From Ceratopteris richardii (lineage: Eukaryota; Streptophyta; Polypodiopsida; Polypodiales; Pteridaceae), in the NCBI GenBank assembly GCA_020310875.1, contig CM035407.1, forward strand, positions 197,064,892-197,128,891: a stretch of 64,000 nt of DNA, read 5' to 3'. The translations under genes were made by a program, and so were the position numbers. The notes beneath the pieces were generated by a model. The model saw only the letters and a program-made list of their open reading frames with translations. It had not been told where the DNA came from and searched no databases. How positions within the stretch are numbered: the first letter of the stretch is position 1; each line of letters begins with the position of its first letter. This document shows, in pieces, positions 32,128 through 44,775 of this stretch.

Positions 32128-34897
32128 TCATGGACACAGTCTCAGGTAACCATCCTTACCACGCTTGTATAGATTATCACCAATGAGTGAGTAATCCTGG
32201 GCTTCTTGTTCTAAACTCCTTTTCCTAACCAGGGTCATGTCTGGAGGGAATGTTTTCGTCCTCAAGAAGGATACTAGTGGTTCACTCCAATCTGGCACTA
32301 TGGACACTTGATAGAGAGTGGCACGTTCCACAGGTGGCTTAGTGCAACAAATTGGGCATTCCTTGCACAACTTCTGGACATCAGCTTCCATAGTTGGCCA
32401 ATGCACTCCGAGTCTCCTTAGTGTCTGTAGGGTTCGTTGCTTTGAGTAGTGTTGCTCTAATGCACCTACATGTGCTAATTGCAACCATTTAGCATACTCG
32501 TCCTCTTCTACACAACACGCCAAGATCCCTTGATCTGTGTGCTTATACATACTTCCTGCCATGATGTGGTACTTTTGGGCTTTTACTACCTCTCTATCTT
32601 GAGTGTTTATGACTGGGTGGTTAGGCCCATATGTCAATACTGGCACTAATGGTTTAGCCCACTGCGGCACAACTTCCAAATTAAACAAGTAAGCGTCAGG
32701 AAGATCATCCGATACTCCTTGTGGGGCTTCTCCAGATGTGAGCCTAGAGAGATGGTCTGCTCTCAAGTGAGTCTTCCCTTTCCTTACCACAACCTCGAAA
32801 TCATATTCCATTAGTAAGAGAAACCATCTTACTAATCTTCCTGTATTGCATGGCTTGTTTACCAAGTACAACAATGCCTGATGATCAGTAAAAAATTTAA
32901 ACTTATTTGCCTAGTCCTTCTCTCTCAGTAGTGGTATAATTTCGTTCAGCTGCATTCAATTGTCTACTAGCATAGGCAATTGGAAGATCCATATTACCTT
33001 CACCCGTAGGTTGTGCGAGTACACACCCAATAGCATAATTGGATGCATCCACGTGAACATGGAATGGCTTGTTCCAATCCGGGGTGGTCAAGATTGGTGC
33101 TGAACACAATCGCCGTTTGAGCTCATTGAAGGAGTTCTCACATTCATCAGTCCACTCAAAGTTAGTCAGAAGTCCGTACATGGGCTTTGCAATGACAACA
33201 TACATGTGAATGAACCGGCGGTAGTAACCACAATGCCCCATGAAAGCTTGTACTTCCTTGACATTCTTTGGCCTAGGTAACTCGGCTATGGCTCTCACTT
33301 TCTCTTCATCAGTGGATATGCCATTCTTTGACACTATGTGTCCTAGAATCTTGCCTTGCCTGACCATGAAAACACACTTTTCTGGGTTTAGGCAGACTTG
33401 ATATTCTCTACATTTGTCAAAGATTTGTCTGAGTTCAGGGATATGGGTTTGTCTAATGTTGGAATGAGCACAAAGATCATCAACATAGACTTCTAAATTC
33501 TTCCTCAGGAACTCCTTAAATACATGGCACATCAGCCTCTAGAAGGTTGCTGGTGCATTGGTAAGCCCAAATGGCATTACCCGAAAGGCGAATATGCCCC
33601 ATTCTGTGGCAAAAGCTGTCTTATGCTGATCCTCTGGAGCATTGGCTACCTGGTTGTAGCCCGAAAATCCATCAAGGAAGCTGTACACTTCCTTGGCTGC
33701 TACTCTTTCTAAGAGATGTTCTATGATAGGAAGCGGATAGTTATCTCGAATATTTGTGGCTGCATTGACCTTCTTCAAGTTAATGCATACACGCAGCTTT
33801 CCATTTTTCTTGGGCACCAGTACGATGGGGGATACCCACTCAGTGTGCTCAATTTCATAGATAAATCCAGCTTCAACCAGTCTATCTATCTCCTCTTTGA
33901 TCTTGGCAGCGTAATTATCATTATATGTATATGGCTTTTGCTTAGAGGGTTTGGCATCTGAGGTCATGGGGATGGTGTATGAGCATATGTCAGGGTCAAC
34001 ACCCTTCAAATCCTTGTAACTCCAAGCGAATACATCTCTGTATTCTCTTAGCAAGGCTATCAACTCGTGCTCTTCATAGGCCTCTCCTGATTGTGCCTCA
34101 CGTTTAGGCATTCTTATCATGACTCTCCTATCGTCTATCTCATACTTTTTAAAGTTTTCAGGGACTTCAAACAAAGATTCTTCCTCTTTTGGTGTGACTG
34201 CTCTCTTCTTTCTTTTCTTTCCTTCTTCCTTTAGCGTCACTTGTGTGGCTAGCCTTAATTCATTTGTAAGCTCTCCATGCCTCTGGGGTTGAAATTCTAT
34301 TTCATAGAAGTATTCTTCATCTGATGCAAAAGGTGGGTCCATAATGATTGACTCTAGATCGGAGTCACTTGCATCCTCAAATGCATCAGGGCTAGGTTCA
34401 CACTCTTCTAACACTACCTTTCCCATGATTGGCTCTATGGAGAAGATTGAAATTTCATAGCCATCTTCATCACAGTGAGGTGTCCATTGTTCTTCATTGA
34501 TGGCTACATCCATTGTTGCTAAGATTTCTGCCCAGCAGTGGGGTTCAAATTCTTCGTCAGGAAAGACTATAGGCGCATAGGCTGGGTCTTGAATTGATCT
34601 ATGTGTTTCTTTTGCACCTCTCTCTCTGGCTTCTTCTCTCTTCTCTTCTTCTACTGTTATTTTGCACATCCATAAATGGGTGTCTTCATGCATCCATGAG
34701 GATCTTGATCCTATGGAATGCACCGATTCCGTATCATCTTTAGCTCTATGGATGGGATTCCATTGGATAGGAGGGACATCCCTATGAGAGTAATCTTTCA
34801 GATTCACTTTAGTAGTAACACCTAAGTGTTGCAGGTACAAAGAATTGGTTCCCCAATCCTGTACCACTTGCAACTGTCGCATAAAGGGTCTTCCCAA
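32128..34897 (-). pseudogene. gypsy-1b RT, RNase H and first zinc-binding module
   Basis: As in copy a: [45 protein letters not shown] and EVYVDDLCAHS mark RT. PFHVHVDASNYAIGCVLAQ marks RNase H. An H-x6-H-x27-C-x2-C module lies at about 32350-32475. It differs from copy a at only a handful of residues. Confidence 0.85.
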
Positions 34898-37800
34898 AAT
34901 ATCATCTCATAGGCATGATTCTTGCTGAAATCACAGATGGCAAATGTGTGCTCAAACTCTACACCACAGGTGGTGAGAGTTATTCCTTCTAACAACCCTA
35001 GGGGTCTCTCTATGTGACCATCGGCCATTTGCAATTTCATCCTTGTGGGCCTGAGTGTTGGCTTGCCCCAACGCTTCCATAGGGAAGTGGTAGCAATTGC
35101 AACACCTGCGCTTGAGTCTAGAATGGCCTTGGTGGTGTATCCTTGATGGGTGATAGGAAGATATGTGTTTCCCTCTTCGCCCTCACTCATCTCTCCTATC
35201 TTGTCCAATGGTATTTCTGGCACTGTTCTCTGGGATCCTACCTGGGAACGAGGTTTCGCTATCTCTGGTACTTGTTTGGCTACATGTTTCCATAGCTTTG
35301 GCCTTACTTTGAGTAGCTCTTCTAAGGTGAGGTTGCATTGTACTCTAGTGTTTTTCACTACCTCTGTGTTCCTAGGCATGACTGAATCCTCATTTCGTAC
35401 CATGACCGTGGGTGCTCTTATACATGTAGATTTAGCTTCCCATGGGCCTGTGAAGTGGGGTAATTCTTGTAAAGAGTTAGACTCAAAGTCTAATCTTTCC
35501 TGAGATTGGGTGCTCTCCTGCTCCTCATAAATGGATGGGATGTCTTGTGGGAATTGGTCGTGTGCATCATCCACAAGTTCAATAGGAGGAGGGACTTAAC
35601 TTTCTTTAGCCCATTTGTCTTCTTGAATCTCTCGTAGGAATTCGGGTGTAAACCGATTCATAGAAGAGAATGTGTCTCGCTCCGTAGAGTTAGGCACATA
35701 GACTTCCTGGGCAGGAAGGCTTACTCTTTCACTTGCCTTTTCCTTGTGTTGAGAGGCGGGTTCCTTTTCTGATTGTGCAATTAGCTTCTCTATTCTTTCT
35801 AACAATCCATCAAAGTGCAACTGTGTCTTAGCTGAACTGGACATGTTAAATAGGCAACTGGCTTCAAACATGGTTTGAGCCAATTCCACCATCTTAGCAC
35901 AAATTTTGGTTCGTTCTAGCTCTAGTTCTGCTCTAGGGTAACACTTTTTGTGATCAGTTACGTTTGGCCCTTCTTGGATTCTGGCCTGATATGCTTTAAG
36001 CATCATAGTAAGGTCCTCGAGAGTGGGATCTGCTAGGACTGATCCTACTCTTGAGGGTGGTGGAATTGTGTAAGGTGGGTTGGAAGGTGGTGGGTCAGAT
36101 GGAGACGGGAATGGTGGTGGTGGGGTAGTGTGAGAGGGAGTTTGAGATGTGAGTTCAGTTATCTTGGCCTTTGTTTCTCTGAGGCTTTCCTCAAGTTCAC
36201 TCATTTTCTTTGCCCATTGTCTTTTCATTCTTTCACGACTATCTCTCCAAGCTCTAGTCCTCTTCTTTGTCATGCTCTCTGTTTCACTAACATCTGGGCT
36301 CTTTTCCTGGCCTACCCCTTGGTTTTGCTGCAATGCCTGAGCTCTAGTGACTACCTGTACTGGTGCAGTGGACGTCACGCTTCCTGTAGAGTCTACTACT
36401 AACCCAATGACGTTAATGGGAGTGATTTTTGGCATATTGCTGGGATTCTTTGGACAATCTCGGAAGAGATGCTCCTTTCCACAGTCCTGGCAATAGCCCT
36501 GGATCGTTACCGACTGGGGTTGTGTAGGTGGAGGCAAGGGACAGTCACGAATGAGATGATCTACCTGACATCTGTAGCATGGTCCTCTAGGGAATGGGGG
36601 TCTTACTTGCCTAGGTTGAGGTCTAGGGTTAGGGTTTGCATACATGACGTTTGTGTAATCTGACCCCCAACTAGGTTCATTTGGCTCTTCACTATAGTAG
36701 GACTCACCATGTTCGGGGGACTGCCTGTAGTAAGCCTGGGGACTATCAATATGTGTAGAATCAAAGCTATGGTCACTCGGGTCACTTTCTGAAAGCAATG
36801 GAGTCACTGGGACTATGGCTCTATTCAAATTTTCTTCTGCAGCTGCATACTTTATCGGAATCACATTAGTAGGAGCAGGTGGTTGTTGTGCTAGCACTGG
36901 CTGGGGTCTTAGTTGGGTCTGATGTTGCGGTTGGTAATTTTGCTGAGGCCTAGTATACTGTTGTGGTGGGTACTGACTCTGGTATCTGCCTTGTTGAGGG
37001 TATGGCTGAGGGTACGTCTACCTAACAGCTTGCTTATTGTAGGGACAATCTTGCGCGGTGTGATTGGTGTACCTCCGTTCTATGGTGTAGTATTGGCTAC
37101 TAGGATTTACTTGGGGTTGAGTCATAATGGGACATACATTCGCCATGTGGTCGCCACCACAAGTATAACATCTTTTCACAGGGGCAAACCTTGGGATCTG
37201 TTTGCTAGTGACACCTAATTTCTGAGCTACTTTCTCTGCCAGTTCCTCAATTGATGTGGCTTGCGTGGAAGAGAGGCTAGAGGCATTATCTGAATCTTTG
37301 TATATTTTGGACAGCTCTAACTCCTCCCCTAGGTTATCCTCAATGTCAATGCACATGCGCACACACTCTTCTATGGTCCGAGGGTCCTTCAAGTACACAT
37401 AGGATCTCAACTTTGTACTTAGCAATCCATCCAAGAATAAGGCCACTTGCTTAGTTGGTGTGGGAGCTCCGAAACAGGGCATCTTTCAAGATATTGCCTA
37501 AATCTTCTTCCTGCAAGTCTCACGGTTTCTTGAGGGGTTTGCTTGAAGCTGTGAATCAGCGAGGAGGTATTATGTCTTATGCCACTCTTAGAGAATTCAA
37601 TAATGAAAGCCTCTAGGAGTTGGTCTATGCTCCTGAACTGCCTTTCGTTTAGTGGCTGAAACCATGTCAGGGCAGTGTTCCTAAGGGTTAGACCAAAGGC
37701 ATTGTACTGCGTGAATAGATCCTCCACTTGTTCAGCTCTCAAGACTTGCCTAAACTCAGCCACATGATCGTATGGATCTCCAGTGCCATCGAAGTAGTTC

Positions 37801-38861
37801 TTCATGGACTTAACTAGCTGAGTCGGTCTCAAAGTCCTTGTGTGCTCTCTAGGTCGTGGTAGAGGGAACTCATCCGCATTTCTTTGATTCTTGTGAGCTC
37901 TAAGTACCTCAGGTTCTACTCTATTTGTTTCTGTCCTCATTCTTTCTCTGCCTCCTGGGTTGGCAAAGCTTACTTCTGGCCTATCTCTATTTCTGTCTCT
38001 TTGAGTTCCATGAGCTTGGGATGTTCCAGCTCCAAGGTGACCATAGGACACGTTCGATCTTGGTTGGGGGAAAACGAATTCACCCTTCCAAGTGTAAGCA
38101 TGTCTATCATGTTCTATAACCACAAAGATCCTCTCTGAAGCGTGATCTAGATAGGTCACTCTGCCTGGGCTATCTGGATCTTTGAACTCATAGATCATAA
38201 TTGTTCCTATATCAATTGGCCGATCAGATTTATACCTCCAAAAGGCTTCGTCAGTCTCTCGGTTCAGAAACAGATCTATACTCTTGTTATCTTGAGGAAT
38301 CCACTCTGGTGTGATAATCCTAGTGAGAACAGATTTGCCTCGGGGGGTTCTAGGTTCTACACCCATGTTTCCTTGCTCCAAGTCACCTAAATCCGCTTTT
38401 GAGATCACATTCCCAAATTCATCTGTCCTATCTGGGTGACTGGTGACTACATATATTGTCCCTTCCTTGTCTAGGTATGCTCCGTTTTCAAACTTGACAG
38501 CTGGGTGCTCTAGTCTGATAGATTGGTCAGGGTTTTTAATCTGGATCACGGATCTTCCTAGGCCGTCCTCATAGATGCTAGCACCTAATCGGTTGGTCCT
38601 AATGTATTCCAACTGTGTCTTGTAGGGGCCCTCCACCCTATACAGATATGGCACACCTGAACTTCCGGCAGGTCTGTCCATGCCTTGAGACATCTCTGAT
38701 TCACTAGTCTCAGAGCTAGGGTAGTATGAGTGGTGGCTCAACTGCTGGGCCCAAGACCTAGCAGTGTGGTTGACACTAGCCTCTGAAGACCTAAGGCTTT
38801 GTCTATCTCTCCCTAGATGTCGCCCTGATCTAAGGTTCATAAGCCTAATTGAATAGCCCAA
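34822..38861 (-). pseudogene. gypsy-1b gag and protease region
   Basis: It starts MGYSIRLMNLRSGRHLG at 38861. The capsid-like segment here continues through RQFRSIDQLLEAFIIEFSKS, GIRHNTSSLIHSFKQTPQE and TVRLAGRRFRQYLERCP, which fits retrotransposon gag. The three C-x2-C-x3-H-x4-C knuckles, coiled-coil-like stretch and Pro-rich part follow as in copy a, then the protease motif AILDSSAGVAIATTSLWKRW. Confidence 0.82.
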
Positions 38862-39667
38862 ATTTGCCCAAGTACAACCTCGTTGCTGAGTTCTTTTGTA
38901 TCAGTTACTTGATTCTTTTTTAGTGGATTACCACGTTTATACTCTTGTCTGATATCACGTCGTCAGGTATACTTGAGTGTATTTCCGCACTGTAAGTTGA
39001 TCGTTCCTCGTTAGATTCTTTCCTTTAAGGTTATCGCATCACGAAGAGATTATGTTTAATCTTGAACTTGAGTGCATAGGTGGTCTTCAACTTGATTGAT
39101 GCCTATCGCCGCCCTGGCCTACTCCTATCACTAGTCGTTCTTAGCCTAAGCTAGGAATTGAGAGAGGGAGTTGAGGATTTTCCAACCTTGAGTTTCTTTC
39201 CTTGTGTTGTTGCCCTGGTGTGCCTAGGATGCGTATTCCCAAGCTTGCACTTACTCTTGCTTAAATGCCCTCAAGTGTTCTTACTGGACCTGTAAATGTC
39301 CCACGGTTAGCTCAAGACTTAGATTCAAATGACACAATAGACCACTTTCATGCATGTAACTCCCATACCAAATTATCCTTTCCCTTTATGAAAACAATCC
39401 CAAGGATCCCTCAGTTTTCCTACCTCGGGGTATGGTCCTCACGAGCTTTCCAACAAAACAAGAATCACAGCAAACGGATTTCGTATGAGAAAGTTATGTC
39501 AATTCAGGGTTTTGGGACTAAAATAGGATTCAAACAGGCTGACAGATCACAGGAGTTTTCTCGAAATCACATGTATAGGGACCTCACAAATCACTAATGA
39601 TTCTCTAATTATGCCCAAAATTCCCCAAGGACTTGAAAAGATTAACCCTAATTTTTGGTCGAAAAGC

Positions 39668-40178
39668 CTGTCAATCGCGATTGACAGAGGTGTCCATCGG
39701 GGCCTGTCGGTCGCGATTGACACGTCAGTCGCGATTGACAGTGTCAATCGCGATCGATAGAGTCGGTCGTGAGTCCTGTCAATCGCGATCGATGGTATCA
39801 ATCGCGATCGACACTCTTTCCGGTTTTTTCGCCGTGATTTCAGTCAATCGGGGATGTGTCTGTCGCGATGGACACGTGGCTACGTGTAAAAGTCAATCAA
39901 TCGTGGAAATTCTGTCGATCGCGATCGATGGTGTCAATCGCGATTGACAGGGTCTGTCGGTCGCGATTGACAGGGTCTGTCGGACGCGATTGACAGGGTC
40001 TGTCGGTCGCGACTGATAGGGTCTGTCGATCGCGATCGACGGTGTCGGTCGCGATTGACAGAGAAACACGGAATTTTCTAACTGTTTTTAGTGATTTGGA
40101 ATGTGCTCATCATGTAGATTATGGTGGTGCACTTTGTTTTACCAAATGGGCGATTTTTTTGTCGATCGCGATCGACAG
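39668..40178. repeat. Palindrome array in gypsy-1b leader
   Basis: Same array as 15307-15816 with slightly different unit content in the 39940-40060 part. The unit at 40160-40178 matches the perfect TGTCGATCGCGATCGACA palindrome, while its partner in copy a has one changed base in the core. Confidence 0.9.
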
Positions 40179-40536
40179 AGGTCTGCGACACAGAGACAGT
40201 TTCGTGACGTTTCGTACCTGCGCAGAGTGTTGGAGATGATGATGCTGCCAGTACCTGCAGGAAAGCTCAAAGAAACATGCAAAATCACAGCACACAATAT
40301 CGCTCTCTCGCTCTCTCTCACAAGTGGAATGAGGGAAATGAAGGTGGAGAAGGTGATATAATCAAAACTGAAAATTTTCGCGATGATGGAGATGGAGATC
40401 GGATATGGCGATGATGATGATGGTGATGATGGTGGTGAGGTAAGAAAAAGAAAAATAAGAAGAGTGAAGAAATTACCTACAATGCCAACGTCTCAAATCT
40501 ACGTCTTACCATCACACGCTCGTCCTCAAAGCTCGA

Positions 40537-40554
40537 TCCCCGGCAATGGTGCCA
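40537..40554 (-). promoter_or_regulatory. Primer binding site, gypsy-1b (tRNA-Asp)
   Basis: Identical to the site in copy a, on the minus strand, five bases from the LTR. Confidence 0.85.
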
Positions 40555-40559
40555 AAATT

Positions 40560-41265
40560 TGGTGTAGCTCAGTGATGAGTAGCACCTCCTTTAATGTCAA
40601 TCCGGGAAGACGTGAGGATGGTATGATGACCTCGAGCAAGTGAAGGCACAAGTGCGTGAGTGAGAAGCACACTATCATGCACACACATACAGACACAAGC
40701 GCACATACAGCAAGACAAAGAGTGGGAAGCAATGGAGTTCTTAGATTACTTTCAAAAAGCTCTTACAAGTTCATATCAATTACAAGCTAACCTCAAAAAT
40801 GATCTCTCTAGCTCTATTTATAGTTTTTGACTAGGTTTTGGCCTTGTCCAGACCTAGTGTCCGGCCTAGTAAAAATTAGGTTCTCTACCCTATTTGGAGG
40901 TTCAAACGAAGTCTAAAAAATGTGAAAACTGACAGGTAGATACTTCTAAAGCTCCTCAAGCTCAAGGACTCCTTGGCTTGCACAAAATGGAGCTACAAAA
41001 ATGTGAAATGGTATTTACAATGGTTTTTAGTGATGAAAATCACTGTTTTTGTAGGGGATTCTTCTGAAGATTTGACATACACTTCTTGGAGCTCCCTACT
41101 TGCTCCTTCTCCTTGTGTGTCCACCTCTTTTATATGCGTTAGTGTCCTGAAAAAATGTTGGCCTACTTGCCAGATCGTCGTTGACTGCTCTGTCTACTTG
41201 TACTTTCTCTACTCTCTGACTCCCTTCTTAAGCTTCCTTGCCTAGTGAGTCCTTGAGTTCCAACA
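40560..41265 (-). repeat. gypsy-1b 5' LTR
   Basis: 706 bp, nearly identical to 16198-16903, with TATAAATA at 40822-40815 on the minus strand. Confidence 0.9.
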
Positions 41266-41434
41266 GGAGTGTAATACAAAATTGTGGCAAAGCACTACCA
41301 TACATATATGCAAGGGGATCAAAACATTTACACCTACAATCCTACAACAAAACATATGTGTAGAATGAGACAAATTGACGTGACATTTATAAACAACAAC
41401 TAAAAATACGAAATCAAGCTATAAGTTTACCTAA

Positions 41435-42140
41435 TCATAGATTTTCCCATGAAATGATTGCATCGCGTCCCTCTAAGTCCTGCAACAGTGCAACCAATCC
41501 ATGACGATATCCATAAGCTTCTTCGGTTCGCGTCAGAGGACGACTCACTGCCAACTCCTATAATAAATATGCAAAATGTTAGATGAACATACATGATGTG
41601 CTTAACACAAACAAATTCAATAACTAAAATGATACTTACAAATTGGTTGCGCATACTTTCGTATCTGCGGCTACCTAAATGCGACGTTCCAACTGTATCT
41701 AAACATGTGGCCACCACATCTTGTTGTTGACGATATCGATCAGGAGTATGTTGCTGCTCATCCTGAATCGATTCCCACTCTTCAACATCTAACCACATAG
41801 GCTTCGGTAAGCCTAGTCTGAAAGCATCGCGAGCTTCGGACCGTCGATGAGACATCACCTCGCGTGCGGTATGCTGAATCCATTCCGAACTCACAATAGG
41901 ATGTCCAGGTGCTGGCCGATACTCTTCATATATCAATTGTGTGATATAATTTTTGGAATCCTTATCCTGTTTGCTCCATTTTAACATTACAGAATGTCCA
42001 AACTCTATGGAGCAAAGTTGTCGAATGCGCTGATGCATGGATTTTTCGGTTGCATCCATGACTGGAGGTCCATTACGTATGTGATATATCTTGGAGTCGT
42101 CATGGTCATGCGCTCCCCAAGGTGTACGTGGAGATCCCAT
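41435..42140 (-). CDS. Small two-exon CACTA-associated protein, copy 2
   Basis: Exons 42140-41640 and 41557-41435 keep the same frame and the same GTAAGT and TTATAG splice sites as copy 1. The product is again 207 residues, with only a couple of residue changes (for example SPRTPWG for SPHTPWG). Retention of both exons after duplication is expected from the youth of the duplication and is not proof of function. Confidence 0.5.
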
Positions 42141-42170
42141 CTGATCCAATATGGAGATGTTGAAATTCAT

Positions 42171-42830
42171 GTGTGTATGCATATGCATGTGTGTGTGCAT
42201 ATGCATGTGTGTGTGCATATGCATGTGTATGTGCATATGCATGTGTGTATGCATACACGCATGCATATGCATGTGTGTCAGCATATGCATGTGTGTGTGC
42301 ATATGCATGTATGCAGGTGTGTGTACATATGCATGTGTGTGTGCATATGCATGTGTGTGTGCATATGCATGTGTGTGTGCATATGCATGTGTGTGTGCAT
42401 ATGCATGTGTGTGTGTGTGCATATGCATGTGTGTGTGCATATGCATGTTTGTATGCATATGCATGTGTGTATGCATATGCATGTGTGTATGCATATGCAT
42501 GTGTGTATGCATATGCATGTGTGTATGCATATGCATGTGTGTATGCATACACACATGCATATGCATATGCATGTGTGTATGCATATGCATGTGTGTATGC
42601 ATATGCATGTGTGTGTGCATATGCATGTGTGTGTGCATATGCATGCGTGTGTGCATATGCATGCGTGTGTGCATATGCATGCGTGTGTGCATATGCATGT
42701 GTGTATGCATATGCATGTATGTATGCATATGCATATATGCATATGCATTTGTACATATGTGAGTGTGTGTGTATATGTGAGTGTGTATGTATATGTGAGT
42801 GTGTATGTATTTGTATATGTTTGTCTCTCT
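42171..42830. repeat. CATATGCATGTGTGTG minisatellite, copy 2
   Basis: Same alternating purine-pyrimidine repeat as copy 1 but shorter, with a different arrangement of variant units. It shows that copy number changed after the duplication. Confidence 0.95.
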
Positions 42831-43104
42831 CTCTTTCTCTCTATGTCAATCGAAAACAAAACAATCACTTACATCGATGTAATTGTTTGAATCATTGTCA
42901 TCAAAATCCACTTGAAGTTGTCCTTCATCGAATTTCCAAAGACTTGATCTCAAAATCTCTTGCAAAACTAAAGAGAGAAGATAATAGAAAAGGAAAAACA
43001 TAAACAAACAAAAAAGAGTGCTACAATATGTGGGATATACTTACCAAAACTTCAGATCTAGAAAAATAGAGGTGTGCTTAGAGAAAGAGAGAGAGAGGGA
43101 GGAG

Positions 43105-43140
<36 letters not shown>

Positions 43141-43459
43141 GAGAAAGAGAGGGAGAGAGAAAGAGTGACAAAGAGAGATAGGTTGTTCGTGCATGCAAAG
43201 TCGACAGTAGAAGATCTAGTTTCAAAACCCCCGGAATGTTGAATTTTTGCTCTTGGGCCCCGGCTAAAACAGAGCGTTGGTATGAGCATCGATATGAGCG
43301 TCGGTAGTTTCCAGTAAATTACCGACACTTATACCAACGCAGTTGTACCGATGCGTCCATTGTCTTGTCGATTTTCCAAAATGTTTCGATGGACATACTG
43401 ATGTCGATCCGTGACTGTCTGTATGTCGATCGTCGGTATGCCCTTGATGTGTTGTAGTG

Positions 43460-44233
43460 ACATCAACACATACATGAATACCAACACACACCCACATACA
43501 TACACATAAAATCACCACATATATTCAAACACGTATCAAAGCGTTCACACAAAACACATATACCTAACCGTACACAACACATACACAAGTACTTCACATA
43601 CTTCATATACATATGCTATGAGATGGAAGTGTGCTATAAACTTCTTTGTATCTCTCACTGATGCTCTTGTACTTTCTTTTATCATAATTTAAAGCGAGTA
43701 GCATTCGAAAAAAAAAATCTCTTTCTTTTCCACAAAAATTGTATTTTTCGAGATTCTTTCAATACCAAGATATTTAATATTCCATGGGTTCCAATTATCA
43801 TTTGAATTCCCTTAGTTTTACAAATATTACACATTATTGAGAAAAAGAGAATTTTGGAGATGAATATAAAGTATCATTCTCGTATTACACATTATTGAGA
43901 AAAAGAGAATTTTGGAGATGAATATAAAGTATCATTCTCGAAATTATTATAGTGATTACTAATATACAGAGAATGAAACAATTTCGTACTATTAGAAGGA
44001 ATGTATTATTAGAAGGAAGAATGGGTGTGTTGACCATCGTTGAAGGAATAAACAATGTTTCTATAAAAATAATTGGTACTAAAATTAATAAATTAAAAAG
44101 ATGAATAAAGAAGTCATCACATATTCACTAGCATTTTTGCATATGCCAAGGTAACATTCAGTTTTAGTATTTTTCTATGAGAACATTGTATGGGAATTCT
44201 AGATTTTTACTGTTCCAAATGGAAGGTACAGGT
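43460..44233. repeat. Block R start, copy in unit 2
   Basis: Tandem copy of 19172-20263, about 320 bases shorter near 44080. It keeps the 58-bp direct repeat (about 43828-43945) and the CAGGT (44229-44233) before the copia-1 LTR piece. No gene is seen. Confidence 0.8.
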
Positions 44234-44775
44234 TGTGGAGAATGAGTTCTCCTATGCGCAACGGAAGTGTGTAGTGAACCCTTGTATGTCCAGCACTTGG
44301 ACAAACATCTGCACCTTAGATAGCTTGCTGCTCTCAACACAAAACTCAAATGGACTTCATACTTTAGTCAATCAAAGTAGACAAAGAGAGCTTTCTAACA
44401 AGCTATAAATGACTTAATTTGGACAAGTTTTGATTAGGAAACGCAACTGTCAAAGATGAACTACCTGTCCACACAGGTATGCTGAAGAACTGAGCTTCAC
44501 TCTCGGACTGATAGCTCTTTGAATATATATATATCCTTTGAGAAAGATATTTGGTATAGAGAAATTATACACAAATAGCTTTCCAACAAGCTAAAAATCA
44601 AGTAATTTGGATGAGTTTTGATCAGGAAACTCAACTCACCAAGATAGACCACCTGCACACATAAGTACACTATAAACTGGGCTTTACTCTCTGACAGATA
44701 TCTCAGAGAATATGAATGATCTGAATGAGATATTTGAGACAGTAAAAGTAGATGCCAAGGGCTTTCCAACAAGAC
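44234..44775 (-). repeat. copia-1 LTR piece, copy in unit 2
   Basis: Copy of 20264-20803, almost identical to it and less like the right LTR. That confirms it comes from the tandem duplication and not from a separate insertion. Confidence 0.9.

Larger units (their letters stand above)
31165..41265 (-). mobile_element. gypsy-1 copy b (fossil, tandem copy of a)
   Basis: Same order as copy a on the minus strand: LTR, primer site, leader with palindromes, gag (35596-38861), protease (34822-35574), RT/RNase H (about 32890-34897), zinc modules and integrase (31165-32874). The post-integrase protease-like domain of copy a lies outside the duplicated segment. It is broken about six times. It is not an independent insertion. 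Confidence 0.9.
41266..43459 (-). mobile_element. CACTA-type fragment, copy 2
   Basis: Tandem copy of 16904-19171 with the same CACTACAACAC end at 43459. The minisatellite inside (about 42171-42830) is shorter than in copy 1. A (GA)n tract lies at 43085-43164. Confidence 0.65.
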